Source: JBDIBA01 sp039812705 (GTDB taxonomy: Bacteria; Actinomycetota; Acidimicrobiia; Acidimicrobiales; JBBSGY01). From it: 42,280 nucleotides of DNA. A model generated the notes under the pieces. The model was not told the origin of the DNA and did no database searches. It saw only the letters and a program-made list of their open reading frames with translations. The stretch spans positions 1-42,280 of the forward strand of contig JBDIBA010000013.1 of the NCBI GenBank assembly GCA_039812705.1, written 5' to 3'. The position numbers were made by a program, and so were the translations under genes. Below are positions 32,527-41,249 of this stretch, piece after piece. Positions within the stretch are counted from its first letter, which is position 1, and the number at the start of each line of letters is the position of its first letter.

Positions 32527-33561
32527 ATGGCTTCAAACAGTGCCCACAAAATCGCCGTAATCGCCGGAGACGGAATAGGACCCGAGGTCACTGACCGTGC
32601 TCAAGAGGTATTAGCCGCAACCAAGGTGGATTTCGACTACGAGTCCTTTTTCTTGGGCGCCGATCGCTACAAGCACGATGGTGAGGTTCTTGGTGATTCC
32701 ACTCTTGATGAGCTTGCCAAGCATGAGGCAATCCTGTTCGGCGCGGTTGGCGCAGCCCCCAACGACCCTGCTGTTCCGTCGGGTCTGATAGAGCGAGGCA
32801 TGTTGTTGAAGCTGCGTTTCGCATTCGATCACTACGTAAACCTTCGTCCCTTCACTTGTGCGCCAGAGTCGTCAACGAGCGGCCAAGCGATTGACATTGT
32901 TTTCGTTCGTGAAGGAACCGAAGGTTCGTACGCCGGCGAAGGCGGTTTCCTTCGCAAAGGAACTCCGCAAGAGGTTGCAACGCAGGGTTCTGTGAATACG
33001 CGCTTTGGTGTTACCCGTGTTGTTCGTTATGCGTTTGAACTTGCACAGTCGCGTCCGAGAAAGCAACTGCACCTGGTTCACAAGACAAATGTATTGACGT
33101 TCGCAGGCGATCTATGGCGTCGAACCTTTGAAGAGGTTGCCATGGAGTTTCCCGACGTCGAGACTTCTTATGACCACGTTGACGCTGCCTGCATACATCT
33201 AGTTGAACAACCTCAGCGTTATGACGTGATTGTCACCGATAACCTCTTTGGCGACATCCTTACGGACCTTGCGGGTGCCGTTAGTGGAGGTATTGGGTCG
33301 GCCGCGTCGGCCAATCTCAACCCCGCTCGTGCTTTCCCGTCCATGTTTGAACCCGTTCACGGCTCGGCGCCAGATATCGCGGGCACAGGCAAGGCAAGTC
33401 CGTTGGCAGCCATTCGCTCGGCGGCCATGATGTGTGACTTTCTGGGCGAGGTCGAGGCCGCCACGCAGATCCAGGGGGCTGTTCGGGCAGTTCTACAGGA
33501 CGAGAATCTCCAAGAAATGAAGACAGGTGACGTGGCCAAAGCCGTCATCGCTAGGCTCTAG
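32527..33561 (+). CDS. leuB: 3-Isopropylmalate dehydrogenase
   Basis: LeuB oxidises and decarboxylates 3-isopropylmalate with NAD to 2-ketoisocaproate. The 344 residues show KIAVIAGDGIGPEVT at the N-terminus, the substrate loop LLKLRFAFDHYVNLRPF with its arginines, VREGTEGSYAGEGGF, the catalytic lysine and tyrosine regions (THKTN-type VHKTNVLTF), metal aspartates in VTDNLFGDILTDLAGAV, and the NAD motif FEPVHGSAPDIAGTGKASP. The start is the ATG 6 nt after the TAGCGT box. ilvE follows after 2 nt. Confidence 0.97.
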   Translation: MASNSAHKIAVIAGDGIGPEVTDRAQEVLAATKVDFDYESFFLGADRYKHDGEVLGDSTLDELAKHEAILFGAVGAAPNDPAVPSGLIERGMLLKLRFAFDHYVNLRPFTCAPESSTSGQAIDIVFVREGTEGSYAGEGGFLRKGTPQEVATQGSVNTRFGVTRVVRYAFELAQSRPRKQLHLVHKTNVLTFAGDLWRRTFEEVAMEFPDVETSYDHVDAACIHLVEQPQRYDVIVTDNLFGDILTDLAGAVSGGIGSAASANLNPARAFPSMFEPVHGSAPDIAGTGKASPLAAIRSAAMMCDFLGEVEAATQIQGAVRAVLQDENLQEMKTGDVAKAVIARL

Positions 33562-33563
33562 CC

Positions 33564-34487
33564 ATGCACGTGCCTCCTGCTTCAAAGATCTGGATGAATG
33601 GTGACTTGGTCGATTGGGACGACGCCAAGATCCACGTCCTTACCCACGGCCTTCATTACGGAAGCTCGGTCTTTGAGGGAATGCGGGCTTACGAGACCGA
33701 CAATGGCACTTCGGTGTTCCGTCTCTACGACCACATGAAGCGATTCCTCGACAGCGCCAAGGTGTTGATGATCGAGGTGCCGTACTCAATCGAAGAGTTG
33801 TGTGAAGCCGTTCGCGAGACTGTCCGTGCAACCGGACTAACTGGGTGCTACATCCGTCCAATTGCTTATCTGGGCTACGGAGAGATGGGTCTGAACCCGC
33901 TGCCGTGCAAGGTCGATGTCAGCATTGCCATGTGGGAATGGGGCACATACCTGGGCGATGACGGCGTGCAAAATGGCATTCGCGCGATGATCAGTTCGTG
34001 GGTTCGCCATGACCCAAACTCCATTCCAACTGCCGCCAAGATCGGCGGCGGTTATGTGAACTCTTCGATGGCCAAAATCGAAGCCATCAAGGGCGGCTAC
34101 GAAGAAGCCATCATGTTGAACAGTCAAGGCCGCGTCGCAGAGGGCTCTGCAGAGAACCTTTTCGTTGTGCGCGACGGAATCATTCGTACGCCGCTTGCTT
34201 CCGATGGTGCACTTGAAGGCATTACTAAGGACACCGTCGTCAAGATTGCAAAAGACTCCGGATATGAAGTGCGCGAGCAAAGCCTCTTGAGGTCCGACCT
34301 TTACCTGGCGGACGAAGTGTTCTGCACGGGTACTGCTGCAGAGGTTGTACCGATTACATCTGTTGATGACCGCGTGGTTGGCACAGGCAAACCTGGTGAC
34401 ATCACTAAGACAATTCAAAGTCAATACAAGGCCGCTGTAACCGGTCAACTTGACGGTTACAAAGATTGGCTTGATTTCGTTGACTGA
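33564..34487 (+). CDS. ilvE: Branched-chain amino acid aminotransferase
   Basis: IlvE makes the last transamination of valine, leucine and isoleucine. The 307-residue fold-type IV protein matches the E. coli IlvE pattern: KIWMNGDLVDWDDAKIHVL, the LHYGSSVFEGMRAY loop, IRPIAYLGYG, the PLP lysine in PTAAKIGGGYVNSSMAKIEA, EGSAENLFVVRDG, and the late FCTGTAAEVVPI. It begins 2 nt after leuB and overlaps the threonine dehydratase reading frame by about 8 nt if that starts at TTG 34480. This makes a leuB-ilvE-ilvA unit covering late leucine and early isoleucine steps. Confidence 0.97.
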   Translation: MHVPPASKIWMNGDLVDWDDAKIHVLTHGLHYGSSVFEGMRAYETDNGTSVFRLYDHMKRFLDSAKVLMIEVPYSIEELCEAVRETVRATGLTGCYIRPIAYLGYGEMGLNPLPCKVDVSIAMWEWGTYLGDDGVQNGIRAMISSWVRHDPNSIPTAAKIGGGYVNSSMAKIEAIKGGYEEAIMLNSQGRVAEGSAENLFVVRDGIIRTPLASDGALEGITKDTVVKIAKDSGYEVREQSLLRSDLYLADEVFCTGTAAEVVPITSVDDRVVGTGKPGDITKTIQSQYKAAVTGQLDGYKDWLDFVD

Positions 34488-35760
34488 TTCACAACCACAA
34501 CCGCACGAAAGACCGACAACCGAAGTCGGCGATGGCGAAGGCGATGTTGTCCAACCACTGGTGACAATTGACGAAGTGCGTCAGGCTCGCGACCGGTTGT
34601 CCGCTGTGTTGCGCCCCACGCATGCTTCGCTTGCGCACTCTGTTTCAACGTTAGCGAATCGCGACGTTTGGTTGAAGCACGAGTACCTACAGCGCACCGG
34701 CTCATACAAGATTCGCGGCGCATTCAACCGAATTTCCCGGCTGCCTCCGGGCAAGCAAGTCGTTGCCGCCTCGGCAGGCAACCATGCGCAAGGCGTTGCG
34801 CTAGCTGCAGGCATGACGGGTCGTCAGGCAACGATCTTCATGCCCGCCGGAGCCCCTGTTCCCAAGGTTGAAGCAACTGAGAACTATGGCGCCCACGTTC
34901 GTCTAGTTGAAGGCGGTGTAGACGAAGCACTTGCAGCGGCCATGTCCTACGCACAAGAGATTGATGCAGAGTTCGTGTCACCGTTTGACCACCGCGATGT
35001 AATTGCGGGGCAGGGGACTGTCGGTTTGGAGTTGGCTGAACAGCTGTCACCTGAAGTCAAAACCGTTGTCGTGTCAATTGGTGGCGGCGGCCTTATTTCA
35101 GGAACGGCCGTTGCGCTCAAAGAATTGCGACCCGACATCCGCATTGTTGGTGTCGAACCCGTTGGTGCAAATGCCATGGCGCGCAGTGTTGAAGAAGGCA
35201 CCTGTGTAACGCTTGATCACTTGAACACGATGGCTGACGGAATTGCCGTGCGTCGTGTGTGCAACTTGACACTCGATCACGTTTCGAAGCTTGTTGACGA
35301 GATTGTGCTGGTCGACGAAGAAGCCATTGCGCGTGCTGTCATTGTCTTGCTTGAGCGCGCCAAGGCAGTGGTGGAACCCGCAGCTGCAATCACGCTGGCT
35401 GCCATCTTGGAGAACAAGATCCCCGGCAATGACCCGGCTTGCGCAGTCCTTTCGGGCGGCAACATTGACCCGATCCTGTTGTCAAAGGTGATCGATTTCG
35501 GTCTGACCGCATCGGGCAGGTATCTGCGTGTGCGTTTGATCATGGATGACCGCCCAGGTCTATTGGCCCTGTTCTCGGACTTTCTTTCGGACATGAAGGT
35601 CAACGTTGTCCTCATGGAGCATCACCGTTCTGGTGCCGCTGACCTGGCCTTTAATGAGGTCGAAGTTCAGCTAACGCTTGAGACTCGCAGCAAAGATCAG
35701 CATCAATTGGTCATTGACGGGTTGCGTGAGCGAGGATTTCCGGTCGAAAAGATGCCCTAA
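34480..35760 (+). CDS. ilvA: Threonine dehydratase with ACT domain
   Basis: This PLP enzyme deaminates threonine to 2-oxobutyrate, the first step toward isoleucine. The catalytic domain has the Schiff-base lysine in RTGSYKIRGAFNRI, the PLP loop SAGNHAQGVALAAG and the phosphate glycine loop VSIGGGGLISGTA. The last about 80 residues (LRVRLIMDDRPGLLALFSDFLSDMKVN and on) form one ACT-like domain, giving the ~400-residue form rather than the ~510-residue E. coli IlvA. That form is seen in TdcB-like and other dehydratases, so a catabolic role is possible; its place after leuB-ilvE argues for biosynthesis. Start uncertain: TTG 34480 overlaps the ilvE stop, GTG 34561 is the next in-frame choice; neither has a clear ribosome binding site. 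Confidence 0.86.
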   Translation: MTDSQPQPHERPTTEVGDGEGDVVQPLVTIDEVRQARDRLSAVLRPTHASLAHSVSTLANRDVWLKHEYLQRTGSYKIRGAFNRISRLPPGKQVVAASAGNHAQGVALAAGMTGRQATIFMPAGAPVPKVEATENYGAHVRLVEGGVDEALAAAMSYAQEIDAEFVSPFDHRDVIAGQGTVGLELAEQLSPEVKTVVVSIGGGGLISGTAVALKELRPDIRIVGVEPVGANAMARSVEEGTCVTLDHLNTMADGIAVRRVCNLTLDHVSKLVDEIVLVDEEAIARAVIVLLERAKAVVEPAAAITLAAILENKIPGNDPACAVLSGGNIDPILLSKVIDFGLTASGRYLRVRLIMDDRPGLLALFSDFLSDMKVNVVLMEHHRSGAADLAFNEVEVQLTLETRSKDQHQLVIDGLRERGFPVEKMP

Positions 35761-35880
35761 GCGGAAAATCCGCCTAAAACCGAAACACAACTGTCATCGG
35801 ATTCTTTTGCGTGCAGGCCTTTTCTGTGACGAAAATACGAATTCGTTCCCGTCCTGCGATCCGCAACCCTTCCCCCAAAG

Positions 35881-37452
35881 ATGGAGTCAACTGTGAACCC
35901 TTTTCCATCAACAAGTTGTGCTGATCGCGTCTCGGAACGTGACGGCTTGACGGTTGGTTTTGAAGTGGAGTCTCACATTTTGAGCCCCACCTCACTTGTC
36001 GAAGACGGAGACATCGCTGCGCGCGTAATTGCCAATGGCGATGCAGTGGAGGAGTTCCACCGATCCGTGATTGAACTGAGGACCGACGTGTTCTCACCAG
36101 ATCAATTGCGTGAAGCCTTGGCCACGCTGAAGTTGCAGGAGCTAACCGCAACAAGCAAATCCGGTGGGCATTCCATGCACTATTCGGTTTCAGTTGACGG
36201 CCAAGGCGAGTTTCGCGTTGCGGACAATCCCCGCTACGCGTACAACGACCACACCGACACACCAATGACTCGCTACGCAATCAACAGCGGCATTCACGTT
36301 CACGTTGGAGTCGCAGACCCCGACGTACGTGTCGAAGTCAAGAACCGCTTGATGGCGTTTGAACACGTTCTTGTTGCACTGACTGCAACATCGCCGATCA
36401 ATGAAGGCTTTCGTCGTTGCTTTGGTTCTTATCGCGTCAATGACTTTGGTGCGAAGGCATCGGTGTTTGACGTAAAGCCGAACAGTTACAACGAATATTT
36501 GGACATGGTGTGCGAGGCCCTTGCAACCATCAACAAGACCGACGTAACTGCACTGCACCCATGGATTCGCGCCGTGTTGGATTACAACCCAATGACGGGG
36601 GAGGCGGTCAACAAGCCGCAGACCGTTGAAGTCAGGCTTTTTGATAACGCGTTGACCGTTGACGATCAGCGCTTTGCGACGTACTTGAGCATTGGTCTTG
36701 TCAACGCGATTCTTGACGACATCGCCAACGACGTTCCAGAGCGCACATACATGAACGTTTCACTTGTGCGTTCTGCACGACAAAGAGCCGCAATGCAAGG
36801 AATGCTGCGTCCGCTCCGCGATCCCTTCGTGAAGGTGGGTCAGAACCACCAAGAGGGAGGCACAAAGCCCGCGTGGGAAGTTGCAGAGAGTGTCTTCAAC
36901 GAGGTTCGACGTGGCTTGAGCGCAGTCGAGCGTCGCATGAATCTCGTCGAAGGCGTGTTGGTGCAGGACTTCAACACATTGGCGGCCGCCATTCGCTCTA
37001 TGGGGACCGGTTCGCAACGACTGTTGGCAGCGCACGACGCTATCCACGCATCGTTGAAGAAGAGCGGCGTCGAGGTTCCCGACATTGATGACTGGTACGC
37101 GGGGCACGCGCCGATGTCGCATGACACCGCACGCTCGCTAAAGGCCTGGCTGCTTTTCCAGAATCACTTTGGCTGCATTGTTCCTGGCTCAGATGTGCGA
37201 GACCGCCGCGCACTTGCGCGCGTTCGAGCCGAGGCCAACGCCGGCGAGATTGATCTGCGAATGGTTGAATCCATTCAGTTTTATCAAGATTCAGATGAAG
37301 TCCCTGAGCTGGACGAACTTCGTCAAGCTCTATTTGGCACTTGGCGTCAAGACCTGTTTCACTCTGGTGTCCATGAATCTTCCCCAGCGGCTTTTCCACG
37401 CCCATTCCAGCCTGTAGTTACCAATGAACAAAGTCCTCCCCAAGCCAGTTAA
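35881..37452 (+). CDS. GCS2-type carboxylate-amine ligase paralogue A, with extra C-terminal domain
   Basis: This 523-residue member of the glutamate-cysteine ligase 2 superfamily should join a carboxylate to an amine using ATP. Superfamily landmarks: VGFEVESHIL (E28, E30), VIELRTDVF, NPRYAYNDH, INSGIHVHVGV (H139, H141) and TVEVRLFDNAL (E250, R252, D255). YbdK-type enzymes end near 370 residues. This protein continues with a helical region (about 311-430) that its neighbour shares, then a Pro-rich tail. A GTG at 35893 with GGAG 6 nt upstream may be the real start. The 120-nt gap after ilvA has a short hairpin, 35761-35773, and no other feature. No glutathione or ergothioneine genes are near. 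The product is unknown. Confidence 0.78.
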   Translation: MESTVNPFPSTSCADRVSERDGLTVGFEVESHILSPTSLVEDGDIAARVIANGDAVEEFHRSVIELRTDVFSPDQLREALATLKLQELTATSKSGGHSMHYSVSVDGQGEFRVADNPRYAYNDHTDTPMTRYAINSGIHVHVGVADPDVRVEVKNRLMAFEHVLVALTATSPINEGFRRCFGSYRVNDFGAKASVFDVKPNSYNEYLDMVCEALATINKTDVTALHPWIRAVLDYNPMTGEAVNKPQTVEVRLFDNALTVDDQRFATYLSIGLVNAILDDIANDVPERTYMNVSLVRSARQRAAMQGMLRPLRDPFVKVGQNHQEGGTKPAWEVAESVFNEVRRGLSAVERRMNLVEGVLVQDFNTLAAAIRSMGTGSQRLLAAHDAIHASLKKSGVEVPDIDDWYAGHAPMSHDTARSLKAWLLFQNHFGCIVPGSDVRDRRALARVRAEANAGEIDLRMVESIQFYQDSDEVPELDELRQALFGTWRQDLFHSGVHESSPAAFPRPFQPVVTNEQSPPQAS

Positions 37453-37479
37453 TTCATCCTCTTCTTCAGGTCGTATGGC

Positions 37480-39138
37480 ATGAGCCAAACGGCTACTCGA
37501 CGCCTTCGAGGCGGGCAAAGCCCCGTTTCTGGGGATACGCATCGCAGCCAGGTTGCAGCTCGACCCGGTGTGACACGTGGGGCCAATCCAGTCGCACAGG
37601 CTTCAGCGGCTGAGTGCGGTCCGGGTGTTCCAACTCATGGTTTGGAGCGCGAGCTTTACGTAGTAGCGCGCAGGGGATTGCCGCCAGACAACGGAGTTGC
37701 TCGCAAAGTCATTGAGCTTGGTTTGGCAACTCCCGAGCTCAATACCGCCGTCATGGAACTTGTCTCTGGCGTGAGGTCCGCCGCACGGTTCCGAGAGCAG
37801 GAAATGCTGTTTTTGGTGAACAGCGCAGCTGCTCTGTTGGTAGCAGGGGACTCTCGTGCATTTCCGCTGTATTCCTCAACCCTCATTGGTTCCAACGATG
37901 CCATTGAGGTTATGAACAAGCCTCGCTACAAAGAGTTGGCGAAGCGAATGTCACGGGTTGCGATGCGACCCGTTGTTGGAAGTCACTATCACGGAGGCTT
38001 CCCTGATATTGAGGATCGCATTCAAGCGAGGACGGCACTTAGCGCGTACGAGCCGTTCTTGACTGCATTTTGCGCTGCTTCACCTTTTCAGGATCTGGCT
38101 TACACGGGCTTTGAATCATCGCGCGTGGAATCGTTTTCGACCCTTGCCACGGCTATCTCGCTTGCGCCTGTGAAGGACGCGGCGGAATACCTGGCGAAGC
38201 TGGAGCGCGAGCTAGCCATTGCCGGGCACCTAGACATAAGCATGTTGCACCTTTTCACGCGGGCATGTTTCAGGAAGGGTGAGACGCAATTCGACCCCAA
38301 GGTCGGCAATGGCCAAGAGACTGTTGAGGTAAGAACCCCAGACAATCCGCTGAACATCGACTACGCCGTGCACACGGCGCTATTGGTCGCGGGGTTGATG
38401 TCGAGGACTGCCCATTATTTAGAAACCGGGCAGGAGTTCGCAGCGCAGATTGACCATGAAAGCTTGCGTACTGCGCGCTTGGATGCGGCTCGTGTTGGAA
38501 TGAACGAGACCCTCGTTGATCCGTTCGTGAAGATGTATCCGGGGATCACCTACCGCGAGGTGCACGCACCGGCTTGGGAAGTTGCTGCAAAGGTATTTGA
38601 GGAAGCCAGAAAGGGCTTGGAGCGAATCGAACGACTCGACCCGCTTGCTCCTAAAGGTTCACTGACGTCTGAGTTTGATGCCCTTTGCAAGGCAATCAAA
38701 GAGCACGGCACCGGCGCTCAACGAGTTAGAGCAATGCACGATCGCATTCATGCTGCGCAAAAAGCCAAGGGTATTGCCGTCCCTGACCTTGAAGCCTTTT
38801 ATTCCCGTAAGCACTTGATGGCCGACTCAACAGCGCGTGCGCTGCAGGCGGCGTTGATTTGGGAAAGCCACAACGGTTCGCTTGGCGATCAATTCCGACA
38901 GCGCAGCGAAAGAATCCTGGATCTAACAAACCCGAATTTTCCTAACAGGCGTGGGTTGTCGATGGGCGATACTTCCGGAAAGCGGTTGATAACGAGTATT
39001 TCTGGGTCACTCGCCCGGAACTACGAAGAAGATCTGATTCTGGCCGGCATTGATCTTGACGCTGCGATCGGACGATCGACATCAAGGATGTCTGCGGATC
39101 TCAGCGAAGGCCCGTTGTCGACTCGGGGGATCGTCTAA
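37480..39138 (+). CDS. GCS2-type carboxylate-amine ligase paralogue B, diverged, with extra C-terminal domain
   Basis: This 552-residue diverged paralogue lies 27 nt downstream of paralogue A. A basic disordered N-terminus of about 50 residues precedes HGLERELYVV (E56, E58). MELVSGVRSA, NKPRYKELAKR and VGSHYHGGF (H169, H171) follow. TVEVRTPDNPLN supplies E283, R285 and D288, so the putative metal and ATP ligands of paralogue A are kept while the substrate loop changes from GIHVHVG to GSHYHGG. The C-terminal region DPFVKMY ... PAWEVAAKVFEEARKGL ... TGAQRVRAMHDRIHAAQK aligns with paralogue A at about 314-430. It then adds a unique tail of about 85 residues rich in Ser, Arg and Asp. A heterodimer or two successive ligation steps are both possible. 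Confidence 0.72.
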   Translation: MSQTATRRLRGGQSPVSGDTHRSQVAARPGVTRGANPVAQASAAECGPGVPTHGLERELYVVARRGLPPDNGVARKVIELGLATPELNTAVMELVSGVRSAARFREQEMLFLVNSAAALLVAGDSRAFPLYSSTLIGSNDAIEVMNKPRYKELAKRMSRVAMRPVVGSHYHGGFPDIEDRIQARTALSAYEPFLTAFCAASPFQDLAYTGFESSRVESFSTLATAISLAPVKDAAEYLAKLERELAIAGHLDISMLHLFTRACFRKGETQFDPKVGNGQETVEVRTPDNPLNIDYAVHTALLVAGLMSRTAHYLETGQEFAAQIDHESLRTARLDAARVGMNETLVDPFVKMYPGITYREVHAPAWEVAAKVFEEARKGLERIERLDPLAPKGSLTSEFDALCKAIKEHGTGAQRVRAMHDRIHAAQKAKGIAVPDLEAFYSRKHLMADSTARALQAALIWESHNGSLGDQFRQRSERILDLTNPNFPNRRGLSMGDTSGKRLITSISGSLARNYEEDLILAGIDLDAAIGRSTSRMSADLSEGPLSTRGIV

Positions 39139-39179
39139 ACGCCACTGGACGTGAGGGCTCTTAGGGTTGCCGTGATTGG

Positions 39180-39185
39180 TAGCCT
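39180..39185 (+). promoter_or_regulatory. Predicted -10 box (TAGCCT) of gltX
   Basis: TAGCCT ends 8 nt before ATG 39194. A second box TAGGGT at 39162-39167 lies 8 nt before the in-frame TTG at 39176, so two start positions are possible. I prefer the ATG. Confidence 0.4.
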
Positions 39186-39193
39186 TGAACGCC

Positions 39194-40600
39194 ATGGCCG
39201 ATGTTCCACGTTTGCGATTTGCTCCGTCTCCAACCGGGATGTTCCACGTTGGTGGCGGAAGGACGGCGCTTTACAACTGGCTGTATGCGCGCAAGCACAA
39301 CGGTCAATTCGTGTTGCGCATTGAGGACACCGACGAGTCCCGCAATGAAGACCAATGGACCGACTTGATCTTCGAGTCCATGAAGTGGCTTGGCCTCAAC
39401 TGGGACGAGCTGCACACTCAAAGCGAGAACGCCCAAAAGCATGCTGACGCGGGACGCAAGTTGTTCGCGAACGGCAACGCTTATTACTGCGGCTGCACTC
39501 AAGACGAGGTGCGTGCACGCACGGCCGACAACGCAAAGCCCGGTTATGACAACCACTGTCGTAATCTTGGACTGGAGCCTGGCGATGGTCGTGCCCTGCG
39601 TTTTCGGGTGCCCGAGGGTCAAACCCACGTCACAGACCTCATTCGCGGTAACCCGGTCTTCGACAATTCCAACATCGAAGACTTTGTGATCGTGCGTTCG
39701 ACGGGTGTGCCCGTGTACTTGTTGGCCAATGTTGTCGACGACATGGATCAGCGAATTTCACACGTTGTTCGTGCGGAGGAGCACCTCAACAACACGCCCA
39801 AGCAGATGATGCTTTGGAAGGCGCTGGGCGGGGGAGACGTTCCTGTTTACGCGCACCTTCCATTGATTGTTAACGAGAAGCGGCAAAAGATCTCTAAGCG
39901 TCGCGACAAGGTTTCGATGCAGATGTTTCGCGATGAGGGTTTTCTGCCCGAGGCAATGTGCAACTACTTGGCGTTACTCGGTTGGTCGCCGTCGGACGAT
40001 CGCGAGATCATCGACCTCGACACCATGTGTCAAGAGTTCGACTTTTCTGATGTCAACAAGGCGGGTGCGTTTTTTGACTTGAAGAAGTTGACGCACATCA
40101 ACGGCGAATACATCCGCAAGTTGAGCAACGACGAGTTTGTAACTCGTGCCATGCCTTTTCTGGAGCGTGCGAAGGGTAAGCAGTTTGATGCGGCGTTGTT
40201 TGACGAGCAGACGTTTCGTCGCATGGCGCCACTTGTGCAGGAGCGCGTTGAGCGCCTGGACGAGGTTGCAGAAATGGTGTTCTTTTTCTTTGTCGACTTG
40301 CCCGACATCGATGAGGCGGCATTGTTGGCAACCAAGCCAGAGCAAGCAATTCCAGTTCTGGAGTCTGTCGCGCGCGGCTTGGCTAATTGCGACTGGAACC
40401 ACGCTGCGCTTCACGAAAGTGTTGCGCATACTGGTGAGGGTCTCGGACTTGCATTGCGCAAGGCCCAGGCTCCGGTTCGCCTGGCAGTGACCGGCCGCAA
40501 GGTTGGTCCGCCGCTGTTTGAGTCGATGGAGGTGCTGGGTCGTGATGCTGTGTTGAAACGCATTGAGCGACTCGTCGGCATCTTGCATCACGCGTCCTGA
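39194..40600 (+). CDS. gltX: Glutamate-tRNA ligase
   Basis: GluRS charges tRNA-Glu. The 468-residue class I synthetase starts MADVPRLRFAPSPTGMFHV, with the HIGH-type signature in PTGMFHVGGGRTAL. FVLRIEDTDESR, the Cys-containing insert AYYCGCTQDEVRAR ... YDNHCR (zinc-like), and the KMSKS-type loop KRQKISKRRDKVSMQMF are present. The C-terminal anticodon-binding region (FDLKKLTHINGEYIRKLSNDEF onward) is complete. Whether it also charges tRNA-Gln cannot be told; no gatABC is in this window. The ATG 39194 is chosen over TTG 39176 because of a TAGCCT box 8 nt upstream. Confidence 0.95.
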   Translation: MADVPRLRFAPSPTGMFHVGGGRTALYNWLYARKHNGQFVLRIEDTDESRNEDQWTDLIFESMKWLGLNWDELHTQSENAQKHADAGRKLFANGNAYYCGCTQDEVRARTADNAKPGYDNHCRNLGLEPGDGRALRFRVPEGQTHVTDLIRGNPVFDNSNIEDFVIVRSTGVPVYLLANVVDDMDQRISHVVRAEEHLNNTPKQMMLWKALGGGDVPVYAHLPLIVNEKRQKISKRRDKVSMQMFRDEGFLPEAMCNYLALLGWSPSDDREIIDLDTMCQEFDFSDVNKAGAFFDLKKLTHINGEYIRKLSNDEFVTRAMPFLERAKGKQFDAALFDEQTFRRMAPLVQERVERLDEVAEMVFFFFVDLPDIDEAALLATKPEQAIPVLESVARGLANCDWNHAALHESVAHTGEGLGLALRKAQAPVRLAVTGRKVGPPLFESMEVLGRDAVLKRIERLVGILHHAS

Positions 40601-40613
40601 GGCGGGCTGACTA

Positions 40614-41240
40614 GTGGTTGCCTTGCGAAAGTTCGTGTCGCTCTTGCTGTTCGTGGTGATCATGTATTTCCTGGGGATGACTGGCTATGTCCTCTTCCAG
40701 GGAACCAGAGACGAACGAAGCAAGGCCGACGCCATTGTTGTTTTGGGCGCCGCTCAGTACAACGGCGAGGCATCACCTGTTCTCAAGGCGCGCTTGGATC
40801 ACGCAGCTCAGCTTTGGAATGAAAAGGTCGCCAACACCGTTGTTGTCACGGGTGGCAAGGCCGAAGGCGATCGCGTTAGTGAAGCATCGGCTGCTGCGAA
40901 CTACTTGGGGACGCTGGGCGTGCCGGACAAGAACGTCTTGCGCGAGGTGCAAGGAACGAACACTTGGAACTCTTTGCAGGCTGCATCGTTGTTCTTGAAA
41001 GAGCGCAACCTCAAGAAAGTGATCGTTGTTTCAGACCCATTTCATGTTGCGCGTTCTAAGCAAATGGCAGAGTCCTTGGGCTTGAGCGCGCAGGTTTCAC
41101 CAACGCGCACGTCTCCGCTGACTGGCGGGTCAACCTTGCCCTACTACGTCAAAGAAGTTGTGGCGATGGCCGTAGGTGTGCCATTTGGTTGGGACAAAGC
41201 CGAACGCCTTGGCGATTCCGTGGCACGCAACCCGCGCTAG
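40614..41240 (+). CDS. YdcF/SanA-like DUF218 membrane protein
   Basis: This 208-residue protein has one N-terminal membrane span (VSLLLFVVIMYFLGMTGYVLF) and a DUF218 domain. Landmarks: ADAIVVLGAAQYNGEASPVLKARLDHA, VVVTGGKAEGDRVSEASAAANYL, VQGTNTWNSLQAASLFL and VVSDPFHVARSKQMAESLGL. DUF218 proteins (SanA, YdcF, ElyC) are linked to envelope integrity or lipid-carrier handling, with no firmly established reaction. Start is a GTG with AGGCGGG upstream, 13 nt after gltX, so cotranscription with gltX is likely. It is convergent with metA, 9 nt apart. Confidence 0.88.
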   Translation: MVALRKFVSLLLFVVIMYFLGMTGYVLFQGTRDERSKADAIVVLGAAQYNGEASPVLKARLDHAAQLWNEKVANTVVVTGGKAEGDRVSEASAAANYLGTLGVPDKNVLREVQGTNTWNSLQAASLFLKERNLKKVIVVSDPFHVARSKQMAESLGLSAQVSPTRTSPLTGGSTLPYYVKEVVAMAVGVPFGWDKAERLGDSVARNPR

Positions 41241-41249
41241 TTGCTGTAG

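Noticed and set aside
35881..37452. Annotation of GCS2 paralogue A as GshA (glutathione) or EgtA (ergothioneine).
   Set aside because: The superfamily motifs do not fix the substrate, the protein has an extra domain, and no gshB or egtBCD genes are adjacent.
37480..37515. RLRGG near the N-terminus of GCS2 paralogue B, reminiscent of a ubiquitin-like tail.
   Set aside because: It is at the wrong end of the protein, within a basic disordered stretch, and nothing else supports a conjugation system.
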